64,000 nucleotides of DNA. It comes from Micrococcales bacterium. Lineage in GTDB: Bacteria; Actinomycetota; Actinomycetes; S36-B12; UBA10799. Positions 17,423-26,193 of this stretch are shown here, in pieces. The position numbers were made by a program, and so were the translations under genes. The notes beneath the pieces were generated by a model. The model saw only the letters and a list, made by a program, of their open reading frames with translations, ran no database searches and had not been told where the DNA came from. The stretch covers positions 1 to 64,000 of the forward strand of contig JADKAV010000008.1 in NCBI GenBank assembly GCA_016719135.1, read 5' to 3'. Positions within the stretch are counted from its first letter, which is position 1. Every line of letters starts with the position of its first letter.

Positions 17423-18429
17423 CGTTCTCTCCTTCCGTCGACGGTCCGATCGCGGCCCGCGGGTTCGGGTCTTGGACGAACCAAGATGTCGTAGGTGGCC
17501 GAAGCGATCGTGATCTTATGGGCGTCCAGGCCGGCGAGGATTTCGCGGCTGATCGCGTCCTTGACCTGGCGAACCCCGCGGTCGGGGACCACGAATCGCA
17601 CAGACAGTTCCAGCCAGTTGTCGGTCAGGCGCCAGAAGACCGCAGGTTCGATGGATGCATCGGACATGGCGTAGAGGGAGCGCATCCGATCGAGGGCTTG
17701 GTGGGCCGTCGGATCGTCGACCACAGCGTGTGCGCGGGCGGCCCGCAGCATGATCTGTTCCACGGTGTCCCGGTCCTCGTCGTAGGCGATGGGCACTGCG
17801 ATCTCCTCCCAGATGTAGGGGAAGTCGCTGGAGTAGTTGTAAACCGGTTCGCTGAAAATGACGCCGTTGGTGATCGTCACCAGGCGGCCGGTGTACTGCC
17901 GTGAGTTCACCCAGACTGCTGGATCCTCGTCGGCCACCGAGGGCGGTTGCCCCATCTCCATGACTGTCGTCTTCAAGAATCCCAGTCGCACGACGTCGCC
18001 GCGGACGCCGCCCATCGTGATGCGGTCGCCGACGCCGAATGTGTCACCGCGCAGGATCACGAAGTAGGCCGCAAAGGACAGGATCACCCGTTGCAGGGCG
18101 AAGGCCAGTCCGGCGCTCAGCAGGCCGATGCCGGTGCTGATATCGGTGCCTGGCGTCACCCAGATCGAGAAGATGCCCAGCGTCAGGATGATCGCTGTGA
18201 CCACGTAGATACCCTGCCGCGCCCAGAACCGCCGCGAATCTGCGATGTCGCCGCCGAGGGTTCGCCGGCCGATCATCAGCAGGACTTTGCGCAAGAGTAG
18301 AACGATGACGATCAAGCCGATCGTCATCAGCAACTTGTAGCCGGTCGTCGGATTCACGCCCACCAATGTGACGTCGAAGATCCTCAGCGAGCCGTTCACT
18401 GGGACTGTCTGAGGCGGCACCGGATCCAT
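17419..18429 (-). CDS. Mechanosensitive channel, MscS family
   Basis: A 336-aa membrane protein. Three or four helices (residues about 30-50, 75-95, 100-125) precede the MscS beta-domain with FGVGDRITMGGVRGDVVRLGFLKTTV and the later ITNGVIFSEPVYNYS strand. It would open under membrane tension and release solutes. It is the fourth gene of a compact reverse operon, 12 nt after the second PRC-barrel gene and overlapping the next gene by 4 nt. The cytoplasmic domain has the family's usual length. Confidence 0.9.
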   Translation of the reverse strand: MDPVPPQTVPVNGSLRIFDVTLVGVNPTTGYKLLMTIGLIVIVLLLRKVLLMIGRRTLGGDIADSRRFWARQGIYVVTAIILTLGIFSIWVTPGTDISTGIGLLSAGLAFALQRVILSFAAYFVILRGDTFGVGDRITMGGVRGDVVRLGFLKTTVMEMGQPPSVADEDPAVWVNSRQYTGRLVTITNGVIFSEPVYNYSSDFPYIWEEIAVPIAYDEDRDTVEQIMLRAARAHAVVDDPTAHQALDRMRSLYAMSDASIEPAVFWRLTDNWLELSVRFVVPDRGVRQVKDAISREILAGLDAHKITIASATYDILVRPRPEPAGRDRTVDGRRER

Positions 18430-18441
18430 AGGTGCTCCGTG

Positions 18442-18882
18442 TCAGCTGTTCGCTGCGTCCGCCGCACGGACCACCACGGCGTAAGGGCCGCAGCCGATCA
18501 GCCGGTCGCCGTCCAGCGAACCGGTGGACGTGATGACCGAAGTGACCCGTCCCGACTCGGGGTCGAAGTCGACATCGTGGACCGTGCCTGATTCATCACC
18601 GCGATCGTCGAGCACGCGCTTGTTCAGCAGCGCGAAGCGGGCGTCTGCCAACGCTTGAACGCGACCCTTCTGTTCGGCGGGCACCTCGTCGTCGGCGACC
18701 GTGACTGCGTCAGGTCCGAAACTCTCGATCCGGTCCCACTCGATGACCTGATCCGACCCTGCCAGTCTCAACGCGACGACCTGGGGTCGTTTGACGTCCA
18801 CGACGAATCCGTCCACGGCGCCCAGGCTCGTAGCCGACGAGATACTCATTACCGGACGGCGTAGTGCCTCACTGAACAACAT
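18442..18882 (-). CDS. PRC-barrel domain protein
   Basis: A 146-aa soluble protein. It begins MLFSEALRRPVMSISSATSLGAVDGFVVD, the first strands of a PRC-barrel, and a second half (KRVLDDRGDESGTVHDVDFDPESGRVTSV) repeats the fold, so it probably holds two barrels. PRC-barrels bind RNA or protein partners, or sit at membranes as adaptors. The start shares one base with the stop of the upstream PRC-barrel gene, which implies coupled translation and perhaps a hetero-complex. Confidence 0.85.
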   Translation of the reverse strand: MLFSEALRRPVMSISSATSLGAVDGFVVDVKRPQVVALRLAGSDQVIEWDRIESFGPDAVTVADDEVPAEQKGRVQALADARFALLNKRVLDDRGDESGTVHDVDFDPESGRVTSVITSTGSLDGDRLIGCGPYAVVVRAADAANS

Positions 18883-19451
18883 CAGTTCTCACCTCGCAGG
18901 CTCGCTCGAAAATCGTCGACGGCGGCACCGAATCCGGCCAAGTCGTCGCTGACGAAGTCGAGGGCGGCGGCAGGCACCATGAGTGCCTCCCCGGAAACGG
19001 ATAGTGCGTCGGGCAGTGGGATCAGGACGTTGCGTGCATCGCCGCCGAGTGCGGCTGAGGCCTCGACCTCGTAGCCGACGACGTCCGCGACATCGGCGGC
19101 CTCCACGATCACGTCGACCACAGCGCCCAGATCGACGCCGGTGTCCGTCACAAGCCGGGCACCGAGCACGTTGCGTTCCCCGATGTCGTGGCTCGCGACG
19201 AGATCCTGTTGTTCTTGCAGGGCCTGGTCGCTGGCGATCATGACGGCGTCCCGACCACATCCCACGACCTCGCTCCAGGGCAGCGCCACGTTCTTGGGGC
19301 CGGCGAACAGTCCGCGGCCGCTGAGAGTGAAACCGATGACCGAACCGCCGGAGCCTTCATAAAGCACGTCCTTGACCTGGGCGATGTCCTCCCCGTCGAG
19401 AGTCACCACCGGCTTCTTCGTCAGGGCCGAGGCCCGTATCAGCAGGCTCAT
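18882..19451 (-). CDS. PRC-barrel domain protein (double barrel)
   Basis: A 189-aa protein. It starts MSLLIRASALTKKPVVTLDGEDIAQVKDVLYE, a typical PRC-barrel, followed by RNVLGARLVTDTGVDLGAVVDVIVE, a second barrel. The ATG at 19451 was chosen because the domain starts there and it overlaps the stop of the small membrane-protein gene by 4 nt. No enzyme motif is present. With the adjacent PRC gene it may form an adaptor for the MscS channel encoded downstream; this is an inference from gene order. Confidence 0.85.
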   Translation of the reverse strand: MSLLIRASALTKKPVVTLDGEDIAQVKDVLYEGSGGSVIGFTLSGRGLFAGPKNVALPWSEVVGCGRDAVMIASDQALQEQQDLVASHDIGERNVLGARLVTDTGVDLGAVVDVIVEAADVADVVGYEVEASAALGGDARNVLIPLPDALSVSGEALMVPAAALDFVSDDLAGFGAAVDDFRASLRGEN

Positions 19452-19639
19452 GACTGACTCCCCGGATCCGAGGGCTTCTTGATGTCGCTCACGGCGATCA
19501 CGCCGCCACTTCTGCGTCGGGACTGAACGACCAGCACTAAGGCGACGGCTATCACGATCACTGCGATGATCACCAGGATCCACATCCACCAATCCACGGT
19601 TCTGTCCTCCAGGCGGTTCATTGAGCATTCGCTGGTCAT
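19448..19639 (-). CDS. Small single-pass membrane protein
   Basis: About 63 aa with one strong membrane helix (WWMWILVIIAVIVIAVALVLVV) followed by a basic RRRSGG segment, so the C-terminus is probably cytoplasmic. The start is uncertain: ATG 19639 has AGGA just upstream, while ATG 19621 would place the helix nearer the N-terminus. It is the first gene of the PRC-barrel/MscS operon and is divergent from plsC. Confidence 0.65.
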   Translation of the reverse strand: MTSECSMNRLEDRTVDWWMWILVIIAVIVIAVALVLVVQSRRRSGGVIAVSDIKKPSDPGSQS

Positions 19640-19689
19640 TGGTCCTGTACCCCGGGGCGTGGATGTCACACCTGGCAGGGCCCGACCAG

Positions 19690-19695
19690 TAACCT
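19690..19695 (+). promoter_or_regulatory. Leaderless -10 element (TAACCT)
   Basis: TAACCT ends seven bases before the GTG at 19703, with no ribosome-binding site between. Confidence 0.55.
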
Positions 19696-19702
19696 GACTC
19701 GG

Positions 19703-20410
19703 GTGAAGCAGGTGGGCTCGCTGGTGTTCTGGGGCTTCGTCGTGCTCAGTTCCATCCTGCTGTTCCCGGTAGCGGTCCTGATCTGGCTGGTGACGGTGCT
19801 GTTCGACCGGCGACTGGTTCTACTGCATCGCTTCACGTGTTTCTGGGCGTCGCTGTACACCTGGCTCAATCCGCTGTGGCCGGTGACCATCACCGGTCGG
19901 GAGAACATTCGGCCGGGGACGACCTACGTGCTCGCAGCCAACCACCTTTCCTTGCTGGACATCCTGGTGCTGTTCCGGCTGTTCAAAGATTTCAAATGGG
20001 TGTCCAAGGCGGAGATCTTCAAGGTGCCGCTGATCGGCTGGAACATGTCGATGAACCGATACATCCGGCTGCAACGCGGACAGCGCGACAGCGTGGTGCA
20101 GATGATGAAGCAAGCCCAGCAGACCCTGGAGTCGGGCAGCTCGATCATGATGTTCCCCGAGGGCACCCGTTCCAAGAGCGGGGAGTTGCAGCGCTTCAAG
20201 ACCGGCGCGTTCGAACTCGCACTGGCCACCGGTGTGCCCGTGGTGCCGATCGTCATCAGCGGCACCCACAACGCGCTGCCCAAACACGGATTCGTGCTGC
20301 AGGGTCGCCACGAGATCGGTGTGCACGTGCTGGCGCCGGTCGACCCGATCGGCACTTCCGAGCAGTTGTGTGAGCAGGTGCGCGCGCTGATCGCCGAGCA
20401 GGTGCGGTAG
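19703..20410 (+). CDS. plsC: 1-acyl-sn-glycerol-3-phosphate acyltransferase
   Basis: A 235-aa PlsC-family membrane acyltransferase. Residues about 5-35 form an N-terminal membrane helix; the catalytic NHxxxxD motif is NHLSLLD (His81/Asp86) and the phosphate-binding motif is FPEGTRS (151-157). It transfers an acyl group to lysophosphatidic acid in phospholipid synthesis at the inner membrane face. GTG start with a leaderless promoter; 34 nt upstream of ettA, which has its own promoter element. Confidence 0.9.
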   Translation: MKQVGSLVFWGFVVLSSILLFPVAVLIWLVTVLFDRRLVLLHRFTCFWASLYTWLNPLWPVTITGRENIRPGTTYVLAANHLSLLDILVLFRLFKDFKWVSKAEIFKVPLIGWNMSMNRYIRLQRGQRDSVVQMMKQAQQTLESGSSIMMFPEGTRSKSGELQRFKTGAFELALATGVPVVPIVISGTHNALPKHGFVLQGRHEIGVHVLAPVDPIGTSEQLCEQVRALIAEQVR

Positions 20411-20432
20411 GTCCCGGCCGGTAGGGTGCATC

Positions 20433-20438
20433 TACCCT
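20433..20438 (+). promoter_or_regulatory. Leaderless -10 element (TACCCT)
   Basis: TACCCT ends six bases before the GTG at 20445. No Shine-Dalgarno sequence is present. Confidence 0.6.
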
Positions 20439-20444
20439 GGGCAC

Positions 20445-22134
20445 GTGGCTGAATACATTTACTCACTCCGCAAGGCCCGCAAAGCACATGGCGACAAGGT
20501 GATCCTCGACGATGTCACTTTGTCCTTCCTGCCGGGTGCGAAGATCGGCGTGGTCGGCCCCAACGGCGCGGGTAAGTCGACGCTGCTCAAGATCATGGCG
20601 GGCACGGAGACCGTGTCCAACGGTGATGCTCTGCTGTCACCGGGCTACACGGTCGGCATCCTCGAGCAGGAGCCGCAGCTCGACGAGTCGCTGAACGTGC
20701 TGGAGAACGTGGAGACCGGCGTCGCGGAGACCAAGGCGCTGATGGCCCGGTTCAACGAGATCTCCGAGGCGCTGGCCGATCCGGAAGCCGACTACGACAC
20801 GCTGCTGGCCGAGATGGGCAAACTGCAGGAAGAGCTCGACCGGCGCAACGCTTGGGATCTCGACGCCCAGCTCGAGCAGGCGATGGACGCGCTGCGTTGC
20901 CCACCCGGTGACGCGGATGTGACGGTGCTGTCCGGTGGGGAGCGCCGACGGGTGGCTTTGTGCGCGTTGTTGCTTCGCCAGCCCGACCTGCTGCTGCTCG
21001 ACGAACCGACCAACCATCTCGACGCGGAGAGCGTGCAGTGGCTCGAGCAGCACCTCGAGAAGTATCCCGGGCACCGTCGTGGCGATCACCCACGACCGGT
21101 ACTTCCTGGACAACGTCGCGCAGTGGATCCTGGAGATGGACCGCGGACGCTGCTTCCCCTACGAGGGCAACTACTCGACCTACTTGGAGACCAAGGCGTC
21201 GCGACTCAAGGTGGAAGGCGCCAAAGACGCGAAGATGCGCAAGCGCCTCACTGACGAACTCGAGTGGGTCCGTTCGAACCCGAAGGCGCGCCAAGCCAAG
21301 TCGAAGTCGCGTCTGAACCGGTACGAGGAGATGGCTGCCGAAGCCGACCGCACCCGCAAGCTCGACTTCGAGGAGATCCAGATTCCACCGGGTCCGCGGC
21401 TGGGCAATGTCGTGGTCGTCGCAGAGCACCTGGAAAAGGGCTACGGCGACCGACTGCTCATGGACGACCTGAGTTTTGATCTTCCGCGCAACGGCATCGT
21501 GGGTGTGATCGGTCCCAACGGCGTGGGCAAGACGACGTTGTTCAAGATGATCGTGAATGCCGCAGGTGGTCCCAGCGAAGAGACGCCGGACGCCGGCAAA
21601 CTGCGCGTGGGAGACACGGTGCTGCTGTCCTACGTGGACCAGAGTCGGGCCGGCCTGGACGCCACCAAGACCGTGTGGGAGGTCGTGTCCGACGGACTGG
21701 ACTACATCAACGTGGGCAAGGTGGAGGTCCCGTCGCGCGCTTATGTCTCAGCGTTCGGGTTCAAGGGTCCGGACCAGCAGAAGCCCGCGAAGGTGCTGTC
21801 CGGTGGTGAGCGCAACCGGCTCAACCTGGCGCTGACCTTGAAGATGGGCGGCAACGTGCTGCTGCTCGACGAACCGACCAACGACCTCGATGTGGAAACG
21901 CTCGGTAGCCTGGAGAACGCGCTGCTCGACTTCCCCGGGTGTGCGGTCATCACCTCCCACGACCGGTGGTTCCTCGACCGGGTGGCCACGCACATCCTGG
22001 CCTACGAGGGCGACTCCCAGTGGTTCTGGTTCGAGGGCAACTTCGAGTCCTACGAGAAGAACAAGGTCGAACGCCTCGGCCCCGAGGCCGCCCGTCCCCA
22101 CCGTGCCACCTACCGCAAACTGACGAGGGGCTGA
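20445..22134 (+). CDS. ettA: ABC-F translation factor EttA (frameshifted in this sequence)
   Basis: Two ABC ATPase domains joined by a charged linker, as in EttA, which binds the ribosomal E site and gates translation by ATP/ADP ratio. Domain 1: GPNGAGKST (38-46), LSGGERRRVALC, LLLDEPTNHLDAESV. Linker: AKDAKMRKRLTDELEWVRSN, arginine-rich. Domain 2: GPNGVGKTT, LSGGERNRLNLA, LLLDEPTNDLDVETL. The frame breaks at the CCCGGG of 21066-21071: dropping one G restores the junction to a normal Walker-B/His loop (TVVAITHDRYFLDNV). Length when repaired is about 562 aa, the normal EttA size. Expected to be functional, with the break a likely consensus error. It overlaps the thioesterase start by one base. 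Confidence 0.88.
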
Positions 22135-22523
22135 TGTACGCCTCGAAGGTTGCTCTGCGGTGGTCCGATATGGACGCGCTGGGCCACATCAACAACTCCG
22201 AGTACTTGCGGTACTTGGAGCAGGCGCGCATCGAGTTCCTGTCCGACGCCGCGGCGGCAGGTGTGCCGCGGGAGGCCGGCCTGCTGGTCGCCCGTCAGGA
22301 AGTGGACTACCGCAAGCCCATGCCTTACCGGCGGGAACCAGTGGACGTGCCGACCTGGATCGACCGGATCGGGACGACGTCGTTCACGTTCGCCCATGAG
22401 GTCCGGGCTGACGATGTGGTCTACGCGCGGGCGCGCACCGTGATCGTGTGCATAGACGACGAGCACCGGCCGACTCCGGTCCCGGTGGCTTTGCGCAAGT
22501 ACTTGGAGACGTTCAAGCGGTAG
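22134..22523 (+). CDS. Acyl-CoA thioesterase, 4HBT hotdog family
   Basis: A 129-aa single-hotdog protein with the YbgC/4HBT signature RWSDMDALGHINNSEYLRYLEQARIEF, including the catalytic Asp near residue 13. It hydrolyses an acyl- or aryl-CoA; the chain is unknown. ATG shares a base with the ettA stop (TGATG), so it is translated from the ettA message. The next gene is convergent across an unusual repeat array. Confidence 0.9.
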   Translation: MYASKVALRWSDMDALGHINNSEYLRYLEQARIEFLSDAAAAGVPREAGLLVARQEVDYRKPMPYRREPVDVPTWIDRIGTTSFTFAHEVRADDVVYARARTVIVCIDDEHRPTPVPVALRKYLETFKR

Positions 22524-22557
22524 AACGGGGCGCGCATTTCGCACGCCTGCCGACACG

Positions 22558-22690
22558 CGTTGGAGTTGGGTACAGGCGTTGGAGATCGGTACATCCGTTG
22601 GAGATCGGCGGGCGGATCAAGTCCAACGTCTGTGCGTTCGTCCAACGTCTGTGCGTTCGTCCAACGTGTGTACTTAACTCCAACGGATGC
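22558..22690. repeat. 19-bp repeat array with an orientation switch
   Basis: Three direct units beginning CGTTGGAG start at 22558, 22577 and 22596, exactly 19 bp apart. After six bases the orientation flips: units beginning TCCAACGT or TCCAACGG follow, with unit starts at 22621, 22640 and 22659 and a fourth from 22678, again 19 bp apart. The two halves can pair into one long hairpin. The array lies between the convergent thioesterase and SDR-DUF2867 genes. It has no spacer-like variation, so it is not CRISPR, and no open frame. Confidence 0.85.
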
Positions 22691-22709
22691 GCGGCGGTGG
22701 CGCCAACCC

Positions 22710-24212
22710 TCAACCGACCCGTTGCACCACGGGCGCCAGGTTTTGCGACTGCTGGCTCTGGGCCTCGCGTGCCATCCCGCGGATCATGGGTGGGAACACG
22801 AAAGCGTGGAACGGCGCAACGGACCACCAGTACGCATGACCGGCCAGTCCCCGCGGATGGAAAACCGCGCGCTGGCGCAGGTGGGTGCGCTCGGTCCCGC
22901 GGGCTTCGAGGCGCCACTCGATCCAGGCGCGCCCGGGTAGTTTCATCTCGGCGCGCAGACGCAGCAGCACAGGCGGCTGATGGGCCTCTACGCGCCAGAA
23001 ATCAAGGGCGTCGCCGACCCGGGCATGGTCGGGGTCCCGCCGGCCTCGGCGCAGGCCGACTCCACCTGCCACCCGGTCCATGGCTCCGCGGATCTGCCAC
23101 ATCCAGTTGGCGCTGTACCACCCGTGCTCGCCGCCGATGCCTTCGACCACATCCCACACCCGGGTGATGTCCGCGTCCACGATCTGTTCGCGCACGTCGG
23201 TGTACAACGTGCCGCCGGACCACGAGGGGTCCTCGGGCAGCGGGTCGCTCGGAGCGCCTGCCACGGATGCGCTGGACCAACGGGTCGCCACATCGGCGTC
23301 CTGCACCCGCTTGATGGCCAGACGCACAGCTTCTCGGAACGGCAACAAACCCTCTGGCGGATCCGGCACCAAATCGGCGATGTCGTGGTCGCGGGCCACG
23401 ACCTCCATCTTCAGGGAATCGACCAGTGGTCGGGCGATCGCGCGTGGCACCGGGGTCACCAGCCCGACCCAGTGGCTGGATAGTTTTGGCGAGAGCACGT
23501 TGACCGGGAAAAGCACACGTCGGGGGAGTCCGGCCACGGACGCGAAGCCGTGCATCATGCCCGCGTAGGTCGTGACGTCCGGTCCACCGATGTCGTAGGA
23601 GCGGTTGACCGTTTCCTCGGCCTCCATCGCCCCGACCAAGTAGTAGAGCACGTCGCGCACGGCGATCGGCTGCGTGCGGGTCTTGACCCAGCGAGGGGTC
23701 ACCATGACCGGCAGTCGCTCGGTGAGGTAGCGCAGCATCTCGAACGAGGCCGACCCCGATCCGATGATGACTCCGGCCCGTAGTTCTATGGTCGGGACGC
23801 CGCTGGAGCGCAGGATACGTCCAACCTCGGCCCTGCTGCGCAGATGGGCCGACAGCTTCTTCTCGGGCAGGTCGGGGACCATGCCGCCGAGGTAGACGAT
23901 CTTCTTCACGCCGGCCCGCTTGGCTTCATGGCCGAAGATCGTGGCCATGTGCCGTTCTTGATTCTCGAAGCCGTGGCCGGCGGTCAGTGAGTGCATCAGG
24001 TAGAACGCGCCATCCATGTCGGCCATGGCCTCAGCCACCGCCGCGGGATCTTCGGCATCGCCCTGAAGCACCTCGACCCGGTCGGCCCAGCTGCGTTCGC
24101 TGAGGCGGTCGGGGTGCCGGGCGATCACCCGGACCTGGTGGCCGTGGTCGAGGAGGTGGGGGATGAGCCGACCGCCGATGTATCCGGTCGCGCCGGTCAC
24201 GAGCAAGCGCAT
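22710..24212 (-). CDS. SDR oxidoreductase with C-terminal DUF2867 domain
   Basis: A 500-aa protein. Residues 1-300 are an atypical NAD(P)-binding SDR (VTGATGYIGGRLIPHLL at the N-terminus, then a FYLMHSL strand and a KIVYLGG strand). Residues about 330-490 are a DUF2867/START-like domain with FWRVEAHQPPVLLRLRAEMKLPGRAWIEW, also described in YbjT-like fusions. Function is unknown; the fusion suggests binding and reducing a hydrophobic ligand. Start ATG 24212 has GAAGGA directly adjacent, which is unusually close. Confidence 0.85.
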   Translation of the reverse strand: MRLLVTGATGYIGGRLIPHLLDHGHQVRVIARHPDRLSERSWADRVEVLQGDAEDPAAVAEAMADMDGAFYLMHSLTAGHGFENQERHMATIFGHEAKRAGVKKIVYLGGMVPDLPEKKLSAHLRSRAEVGRILRSSGVPTIELRAGVIIGSGSASFEMLRYLTERLPVMVTPRWVKTRTQPIAVRDVLYYLVGAMEAEETVNRSYDIGGPDVTTYAGMMHGFASVAGLPRRVLFPVNVLSPKLSSHWVGLVTPVPRAIARPLVDSLKMEVVARDHDIADLVPDPPEGLLPFREAVRLAIKRVQDADVATRWSSASVAGAPSDPLPEDPSWSGGTLYTDVREQIVDADITRVWDVVEGIGGEHGWYSANWMWQIRGAMDRVAGGVGLRRGRRDPDHARVGDALDFWRVEAHQPPVLLRLRAEMKLPGRAWIEWRLEARGTERTHLRQRAVFHPRGLAGHAYWWSVAPFHAFVFPPMIRGMAREAQSQQSQNLAPVVQRVG

Positions 24213-24276
24213 TCCTTCAGTGTTGCTCAGGTGGGGCGCCGTCGCATCCGCTCAGGCACTGGTGGCCTCGGTTGGG

Positions 24277-24687
24277 TCAACCAGGAGGATCGAGCAGCAT
24301 TCCTCTGACCGGGGTGGTTGGCTGGTTGACCATCGACTGCGCGGCCATGACCAGGTAGTCCCACATGACGCGGTCCTGCTCGGCCGGGAGCTCGCGGTTG
24401 TCCAAGGCGTCGCGCATGTGCTTGAGCCAGAGGTCACGGTGGTGGTCGGTGATTTCGAACGGAGCGTGCCGCATGCGCAGTTTGGGGTGCCCACGTTCGG
24501 CCGAGTAGGTTTTCGGCCCTCCCCAGTACTGTTCCAGAAACATCCGCAGCCGGCGCTCAGCGGGACCGAGGTCCTGCTCGGGGTACATGGGGCGCAATCC
24601 GGGATCCTGGGCCACTCCCCGGTAGAAGTCGGCGACCAGGTCGGTGAAGAACTGCTCGCCACCGAACTGTTCGTAGGGCGTGCTCAT
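24277..24687 (-). CDS. glbO: Group II truncated haemoglobin (trHbO)
   Basis: A 136-aa 2-on-2 globin. Residues aligning with the known haem pocket of mycobacterial trHbO are present: Tyr22 (B10), Tyr35 (CD1), proximal His74 in RMRHAPFEI and Trp87 (G8) in RDLWLKHM. It binds oxygen with high affinity and is implicated in redox or lipid-associated respiration; cytoplasmic or membrane-associated. It has a leaderless promoter of its own and no partner gene in tight linkage. Confidence 0.93.
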   Translation of the reverse strand: MSTPYEQFGGEQFFTDLVADFYRGVAQDPGLRPMYPEQDLGPAERRLRMFLEQYWGGPKTYSAERGHPKLRMRHAPFEITDHHRDLWLKHMRDALDNRELPAEQDRVMWDYLVMAAQSMVNQPTTPVRGMLLDPPG

Positions 24688-24693
24688 GTGCCC

Positions 24694-24699
24694 AGGCTA
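24694..24699 (-). promoter_or_regulatory. Leaderless -10 element (TAGCCT)
   Basis: On the reverse strand TAGCCT ends six bases before the ATG of the haemoglobin gene at 24687. Confidence 0.6.
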
Positions 24700-24741
24700 A
24701 TCGCTGACCGCGGGCCGTTCATCAGCGTGGGGACTGTCGTC

Positions 24742-25671
24742 TCACTGGGCCGGCGGTTGCCCCGCGGCGCCGGGCGGGAAGGGTCGCACGACCATCGGCA
24801 CCCGGATATCCGCGCGGTCGAAAGCGTCCTTGATCTGCGCCCGGATCGCCCGGGTGAGTGGGATCTGCTTCTCCGGTGCGGCTTTGGCGATGATCTTGAT
24901 GAACACCGCCTCCCCGCTGACCGCCTCGACGCCGGCGTAGGTGGGCCGCCCCAGCAGCATGTCGTCGTACAACGGGTCGCCGTACATGTCCTCGGCGACG
25001 GCTTCGATCGTGCGGCGGACCTTGTCGAGGTTCTCGTCGTAGGCGACAGGAATGTCGACGGCGGCCAGGACCCATCCCTGCGACTGGTTGGCCACCCGCA
25101 GAATCTCGCCATTGCGCACGTACCAAACGACACCGCCCAGATCTCGCAGGCGGGTGATGCGCAGTGTCACGTCCTCGACCACTCCGACGGCCTCGCCGAG
25201 GTCGACCAGGTCGCCCACGCCGTACTGGTCCTCGAAGACCAGGAAGATTCCCGAAAGGTAGTCCTTCACCAGGCTCTGGGCGCCGAACCCGAGAGCAACA
25301 CCCAGCACGCCCGCGCTGGCCAGTAGTGGCCCAACGTTGATGCCCAGGATCGGCAGGATCAGAAGCAGGGCGATGATGACCACGGTTGCGGTGAATACGG
25401 ATCGCAGCAGAGCACCGATGGCCTCGGCGCGTTGCTGACGCCGCTGGTTCATGAGGACTTCACTGAGTTCCTGAGTACGTTCCGCGCGACGGGTCTCACC
25501 GAGGCGTTCGCGTCGGCCCTGGGCGGCCATCCGCCTGATGACCCGGTTCAGGATCCGTACGGACAGCCAACGGATGATCACCGCCGTGATCACGATGATC
25601 AGGATCTGCAGCGGGGCTCCCTGCAATGTCTCCCACATCTTGTTCCAGTCCGGCACCGTCCCATTGTGCAT
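24742..25671 (-). CDS. Mechanosensitive channel, MscS family (second copy)
   Basis: A 309-aa membrane protein. An N-terminal helix (ILIIVITAVIIRWLSVRIL) is followed by a charged arginine-rich stretch, two further helices and the pore-lining GVALGFGAQSLVKDYLSGIFLVFEDQYGVGDLV segment that marks MscS. The beta-domain (VVEDVTLRITRLRDLGG) and alpha/beta domain follow. It is more canonical than the channel at 17419. ATG 25671 was chosen because upstream codons are not conserved; GTG 25656 is possible. Divergent from the LapA-like gene. Confidence 0.88.
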   Translation of the reverse strand: MHNGTVPDWNKMWETLQGAPLQILIIVITAVIIRWLSVRILNRVIRRMAAQGRRERLGETRRAERTQELSEVLMNQRRQQRAEAIGALLRSVFTATVVIIALLLILPILGINVGPLLASAGVLGVALGFGAQSLVKDYLSGIFLVFEDQYGVGDLVDLGEAVGVVEDVTLRITRLRDLGGVVWYVRNGEILRVANQSQGWVLAAVDIPVAYDENLDKVRRTIEAVAEDMYGDPLYDDMLLGRPTYAGVEAVSGEAVFIKIIAKAAPEKQIPLTRAIRAQIKDAFDRADIRVPMVVRPFPPGAAGQPPAQ

Positions 25672-25884
25672 TCGGGTTGCCGAAGATCGGGAGGCGGACG
25701 GCCTCGAGTGGCGTCGGGCGGATGTCCGTGCCGTCAGTGGCGCATGGGTTCGCGTGGCCGCAGATCGTGAGTCTGCGGTCAAGGGCCGAATTCGCAGGTT
25801 CACATTGCAACGGAGCCCCGACCACTCTGAACACTCAGCAGGACCTGACTCGCATTGCTCTGCGGATGCGACCACAATCGACCT

Positions 25885-26193
25885 ATGAGTGGTTCCGACG
25901 AGAAGCCCCCGATCCCGCAGCCGGGATCCGCCCGCAAAGATCATGTCTACGGCAAGCCGCCCGGTGCCGGTGACTGGAAGCGCATCGCGCGCATCGGCGG
26001 GCTCGGCGTCATCAGCGTCTATGCGCTGCTCTTCTTCCTTATGAACCGGGAGACGGTCGAGATCAACCTGGTCGTGACGACCGCCAGCATCCCGCTGATC
26101 GTGGTCCTGGTTGGCATCTTCCTGTTGGGGGCATTGGTGATGTATCTGGCCCAACTGCTGTTGCGCCGCCGCCAGGGCAAGGGTGAGAAATGA
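25885..26193 (+). CDS. LapA-domain (DUF1049-like) small membrane protein
   Basis: A 102-aa protein. A soluble proline-rich N-terminus of about 35 residues is followed by two membrane helices around an NRETVEINLVVTTASIP turn, the pattern of lipopolysaccharide-assembly-protein-A-like (LapA) domains, and a basic RRRQGKGEK end. Function in Gram-positive bacteria is unknown. CACAAT ends six bases before the ATG, a weak leaderless -10. Its stop overlaps the amidase start by 4 nt. Confidence 0.78.
   Translation: MSGSDEKPPIPQPGSARKDHVYGKPPGAGDWKRIARIGGLGVISVYALLFFLMNRETVEINLVVTTASIPLIVVLVGIFLLGALVMYLAQLLLRRRQGKGEK

Noticed and set aside
22558..22690. 19-bp array as a CRISPR or simple terminator
   Set aside because: Units are directly adjacent, flip orientation and have no spacers; there is no T-run typical of a terminator.
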